From contig CALBNA010000268.1 in NCBI GenBank assembly GCA_937896205.1, forward strand, positions 1-8,245: 8,245 nt of DNA. The letters run 5' to 3'. The position numbers and the translations under genes were made by a program. The notes under the pieces were generated by a model. The model ran no database searches, had not been told where the DNA came from, and saw only the letters and a program-made list of their open reading frames with translations. Of the stretch, positions 6,320 through 8,245 are shown one piece after another (positions within the stretch are counted from its first letter, which is position 1; each line of letters begins with the position of its first letter). The DNA is from an uncultured Campylobacter sp. Its GTDB lineage: Bacteria; Campylobacterota; Campylobacteria; Campylobacterales; Campylobacteraceae.

Positions 6320-6333
6320 ATTATATCCAAAAA
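6320..6333 (-). promoter_or_regulatory. infC: Promoter of infC, extended TATAAT -10 box
   Basis: Read on the minus strand, TTTTTGGATATAAT ends with a perfect TATAAT (6325-6320) and closely fits the Campylobacter T-run plus extended -10 pattern. The predicted start of transcription is near 6313, giving a leader of about 25 nt before the TTG at 6288. infC can therefore be expressed independently of thrS. Confidence 0.75.
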
Positions 6334-6460
6334 TATTGTGTTTTTATTGTATTTTTCGTAGAAATTTATTGCGCTGTGACAATTTTTGCAGATTTTGGTA
6401 AGAGCCAGGCTTAGCATAAAGCCTCACCTAGCTCAAATTTAGCGGATTTTGGTCCGTATT

Positions 6461-8245
6461 TCAAAAAGTTACCTCGGCGAGTTTTGATTTTAGTAGCTCG
6501 ACGAATTCATCCAGTTTCATATCTTTTTGCTCCCTAGTCGTGCGGTCGCGCAGAGCGATAGCGCTATTTGCCACTTCGTTGTCGCCCAGCACCGCGATCA
6601 TCGGCACGCGTTGTTTTTCAGCGGTGCGGATGCGTTTGTTTAGGCTCTCGTTTTTGCTTGCGATCTCGCTATCCACGCCGATTTTGCGTAGTTCTTTGGC
6701 GACGATTTTAGCGTAGTCTAGGTGTGCGTCGCTAATCGGCACGATGACTACTTGCGTAGGCGCTACGAAAAACGGTAGCTCGCCGCCCGTGTGCTCGATC
6801 AAAATGCCGATAAACCTCTCAAAGCTTCCTAGTAGCGCACGGTGAAGCATAACCGGTTGCTGGCGCTCGTTATTTGCGTCGATGTAGCCTAGGTCAAAGC
6901 GCTCAGGTAGGTTGAAATCTACCTGGATCGTGCCGCACTGCCATTTTCGTTTTAGTGCGTCAGTGATTTTGATGTCGATTTTTGGGCCGTAGAATGCGCC
7001 GCCGCCCTCGTCGATACCGTACTTAAAGCCGTTTTCATCAAGTGCTTCTTTTAGCGCCTTGGTCGCCGTTTCCCAAATTTCATCCCCGCCGATAGCTTTT
7101 GCAGGCTTGGTCGAAATTTCCATTTCGTAGTGGAAGCCGAAATTTTCCATTATTTTGCCGGCAAATTTTAAAATTTCTAGGATATTTTCTTTGATTTGGC
7201 TTGGCATACAAAAGATGTGCGAGTCGTCCTGGGCAAATTCGCGCACCCTGAAAAGTCCGTGTAAAACGCCGCTTTTTTCGTGGCGATGCACGACGCCGTA
7301 TTCGAAAAATTTAAGCGGCAAATCGCGGTACGAGCGGATGTCTGACTGATAAACCTTGATGTGGCCGACGCAGTTCATCGGCTTTATGCCGTATTCTGCC
7401 TCGTCGATCGTCGTAAAGTACATATTTTCTTTATAGTTTGCATAGTGACCGCTCTTTTTCCACACGTCGGCTTTTAGTAGCTCTGGTCCGCGCACTGGCT
7501 CGTAGCCGCGGTCGCGGTGAGCTTTGTATAAAATTTGCTCTAGTTTTGATCTCAAGCGTCCGCCGTTTGGTAGCCAGATCGGTAAGCCACCACCCACTTC
7601 TTCATCAAAAGTAAATAGCTTCATCTCTGTACCAAGTTTTCTATGGTCACGCTTTTTAGCCTCTTCGATTATGCGGATATGCTCTTTTAAACTCTCTTTA
7701 TCTGCATAAGCTGTGCCATAAATTCTAGTTAGCATCTCACGGCTCTCATCGCCGCCAAGATAAGCCCCAGCTACGCGTGTTAGTTTGAAAAATTTTAAAA
7801 ATTTGGTATTTGGTACGTGTGGTCCGCGGCAAAGATCCTCAAAATCGCCTTGCGAATAGCTGCTAACTTCACCATCTGGGATTCTTTTTAAGACCTCTTG
7901 TTTTAGGTCGTCATCTTTAAATTTATCGCTCATATTAGCTTTGGTTGAGCAGGTTTTGATGATATCAATTTTCTTCTCAGCAAGCTCTTTCATTTTTTCT
8001 TCGATCGCTGCTAGATCGCTCTCGCCTAGCTTCGTGCCCTCATCATCAACTCTAAAATCATAATAAAATCCATCTTCTACGTTTGGTCCGACAAAAAATT
8101 TCGCCTTTGGATAGAGTGATTTGATAGCTTGTGCCATGAGGTGTGCACAGGAGTGTCTGATAACGTGTAGCGCCTCTTTTGAGTTGTCAAAATAGATAGG
8201 CTCAGCACTACTCTCACGCCCTGCAATACTTTGAGTATCGACTAT
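6461..8245 (-). CDS. thrS: Threonyl-tRNA synthetase (5' end outside window)
   Basis: Charges tRNA-Thr with threonine and edits mischarged serine, in the cytoplasm. The frame is open to the right edge: the 36 residues before the first in-window ATG (8137) include YFDNSKEALHVIRHSCAH and fit the family, so that Met is internal. 594 residues are visible, and I expect only a short N-terminal piece to be missing if this is a Campylobacter-sized enzyme of about 600. The editing domain is intact: HSCAH (H31, H35) and CRGPH (C139, H143), counted from the window edge. The catalytic core has the zinc ligands C292 (in MNCVGH), H343 (in DDSHIFC) and H468 (in MLHRA), with spacing 51 and 125, nearly as in E. 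coli. Class II motif 2 (FRVREF) and motif 3 (GSFERFIGIL) are present, followed by an anticodon-binding domain from about 490. The stop is TGA. Oddity: composition changes near 7560-7620. Very secure. Confidence 0.97.
   Translation of the reverse strand: MVDTQSIAGRESSAEPIYFDNSKEALHVIRHSCAHLMAQAIKSLYPKAKFFVGPNVEDGFYYDFRVDDEGTKLGESDLAAIEEKMKELAEKKIDIIKTCSTKANMSDKFKDDDLKQEVLKRIPDGEVSSYSQGDFEDLCRGPHVPNTKFLKFFKLTRVAGAYLGGDESREMLTRIYGTAYADKESLKEHIRIIEEAKKRDHRKLGTEMKLFTFDEEVGGGLPIWLPNGGRLRSKLEQILYKAHRDRGYEPVRGPELLKADVWKKSGHYANYKENMYFTTIDEAEYGIKPMNCVGHIKVYQSDIRSYRDLPLKFFEYGVVHRHEKSGVLHGLFRVREFAQDDSHIFCMPSQIKENILEILKFAGKIMENFGFHYEMEISTKPAKAIGGDEIWETATKALKEALDENGFKYGIDEGGGAFYGPKIDIKITDALKRKWQCGTIQVDFNLPERFDLGYIDANNERQQPVMLHRALLGSFERFIGILIEHTGGELPFFVAPTQVVIVPISDAHLDYAKIVAKELRKIGVDSEIASKNESLNKRIRTAEKQRVPMIAVLGDNEVANSAIALRDRTTREQKDMKLDEFVELLKSKLAEVTF

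Noticed and set aside
6407..6424. AGGCTT/AAGCCT hairpin (6-nt loop) after thrS
   Set aside because: It is only 6 bp and has no T-run on the minus strand; it may be a weak terminator, but I cannot support it.
8135..8137. ATG at 8137 as the thrS start
   Set aside because: Upstream in-frame codons to the edge encode the conserved HSCAH editing motif.
1..8245. Mobile element or prophage explaining the GC-rich middle
   Set aside because: No transposase, integrase, terminal inverted repeats, target duplications or tRNA attachment site are visible; the composition breaks fall inside intact housekeeping genes.

Overview
The window looks like a piece of chromosome from a Campylobacter of the C. concisus / C. 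showae / C. rectus / C. curvus type. Supporting signs are ThrRS, IF3 and MetE proteins that read as epsilonproteobacterial (matched from memory, no search run), TATAAT -10 boxes preceded by T-runs and no clear -35, and a mixed codon usage in which some stretches are AT-rich and others strongly GC-rich. It is housekeeping DNA with a small accessory patch. There are no tRNA, rRNA, IS element, CRISPR array or phage genes that I can support.

Layout. On the + strand: metE, missing its 5' end at the left edge (ends 2156); a 225-nt spacer rich in AAATTT words and hairpins; a metF-like gene (2382-3263); an 8-nt gap; a DUF3137 membrane protein (3272-4405); a promoter; and a small secreted cysteine-rich Sel1/Hcp-like protein (4562-4888). 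On the - strand, read from the right edge inward: thrS (missing its 5' end at the right edge, ends 6461), a 172-nt gap with a promoter, infC with a TTG start (6288-5773), a 14-bp perfect hairpin, an 82-residue small gene (5710-5462), and directly behind it a gene broken by a -1 frameshift (5454-5105). The two strands converge at about 4889-5104.

How it works together. MetE makes methionine from homocysteine using methyl-tetrahydrofolate, and the MetF-like protein would supply that methyl donor, although it lacks two of the three canonical MTHFR active-site residues. ThrRS and IF3 serve translation. The membrane, secreted and two small genes have no assignable pathway.

Most worth a second look: (1) base and codon composition changes abruptly inside both metE (near 1000) and thrS (near 7600), so a high-GC middle is bracketed by low-GC flanks, as expected of a homologous replacement (or an assembly chimera); (2) the word AAATTT occurs about 70 times where two to three are expected, and AAATTTG pairs form hairpins at gene ends, reminiscent of uptake-sequence terminators; (3) a frameshifted small gene with a T TTA AAA heptamer at the frame change; (4) a MetF with E-to-G and D-to-A at catalytic positions.
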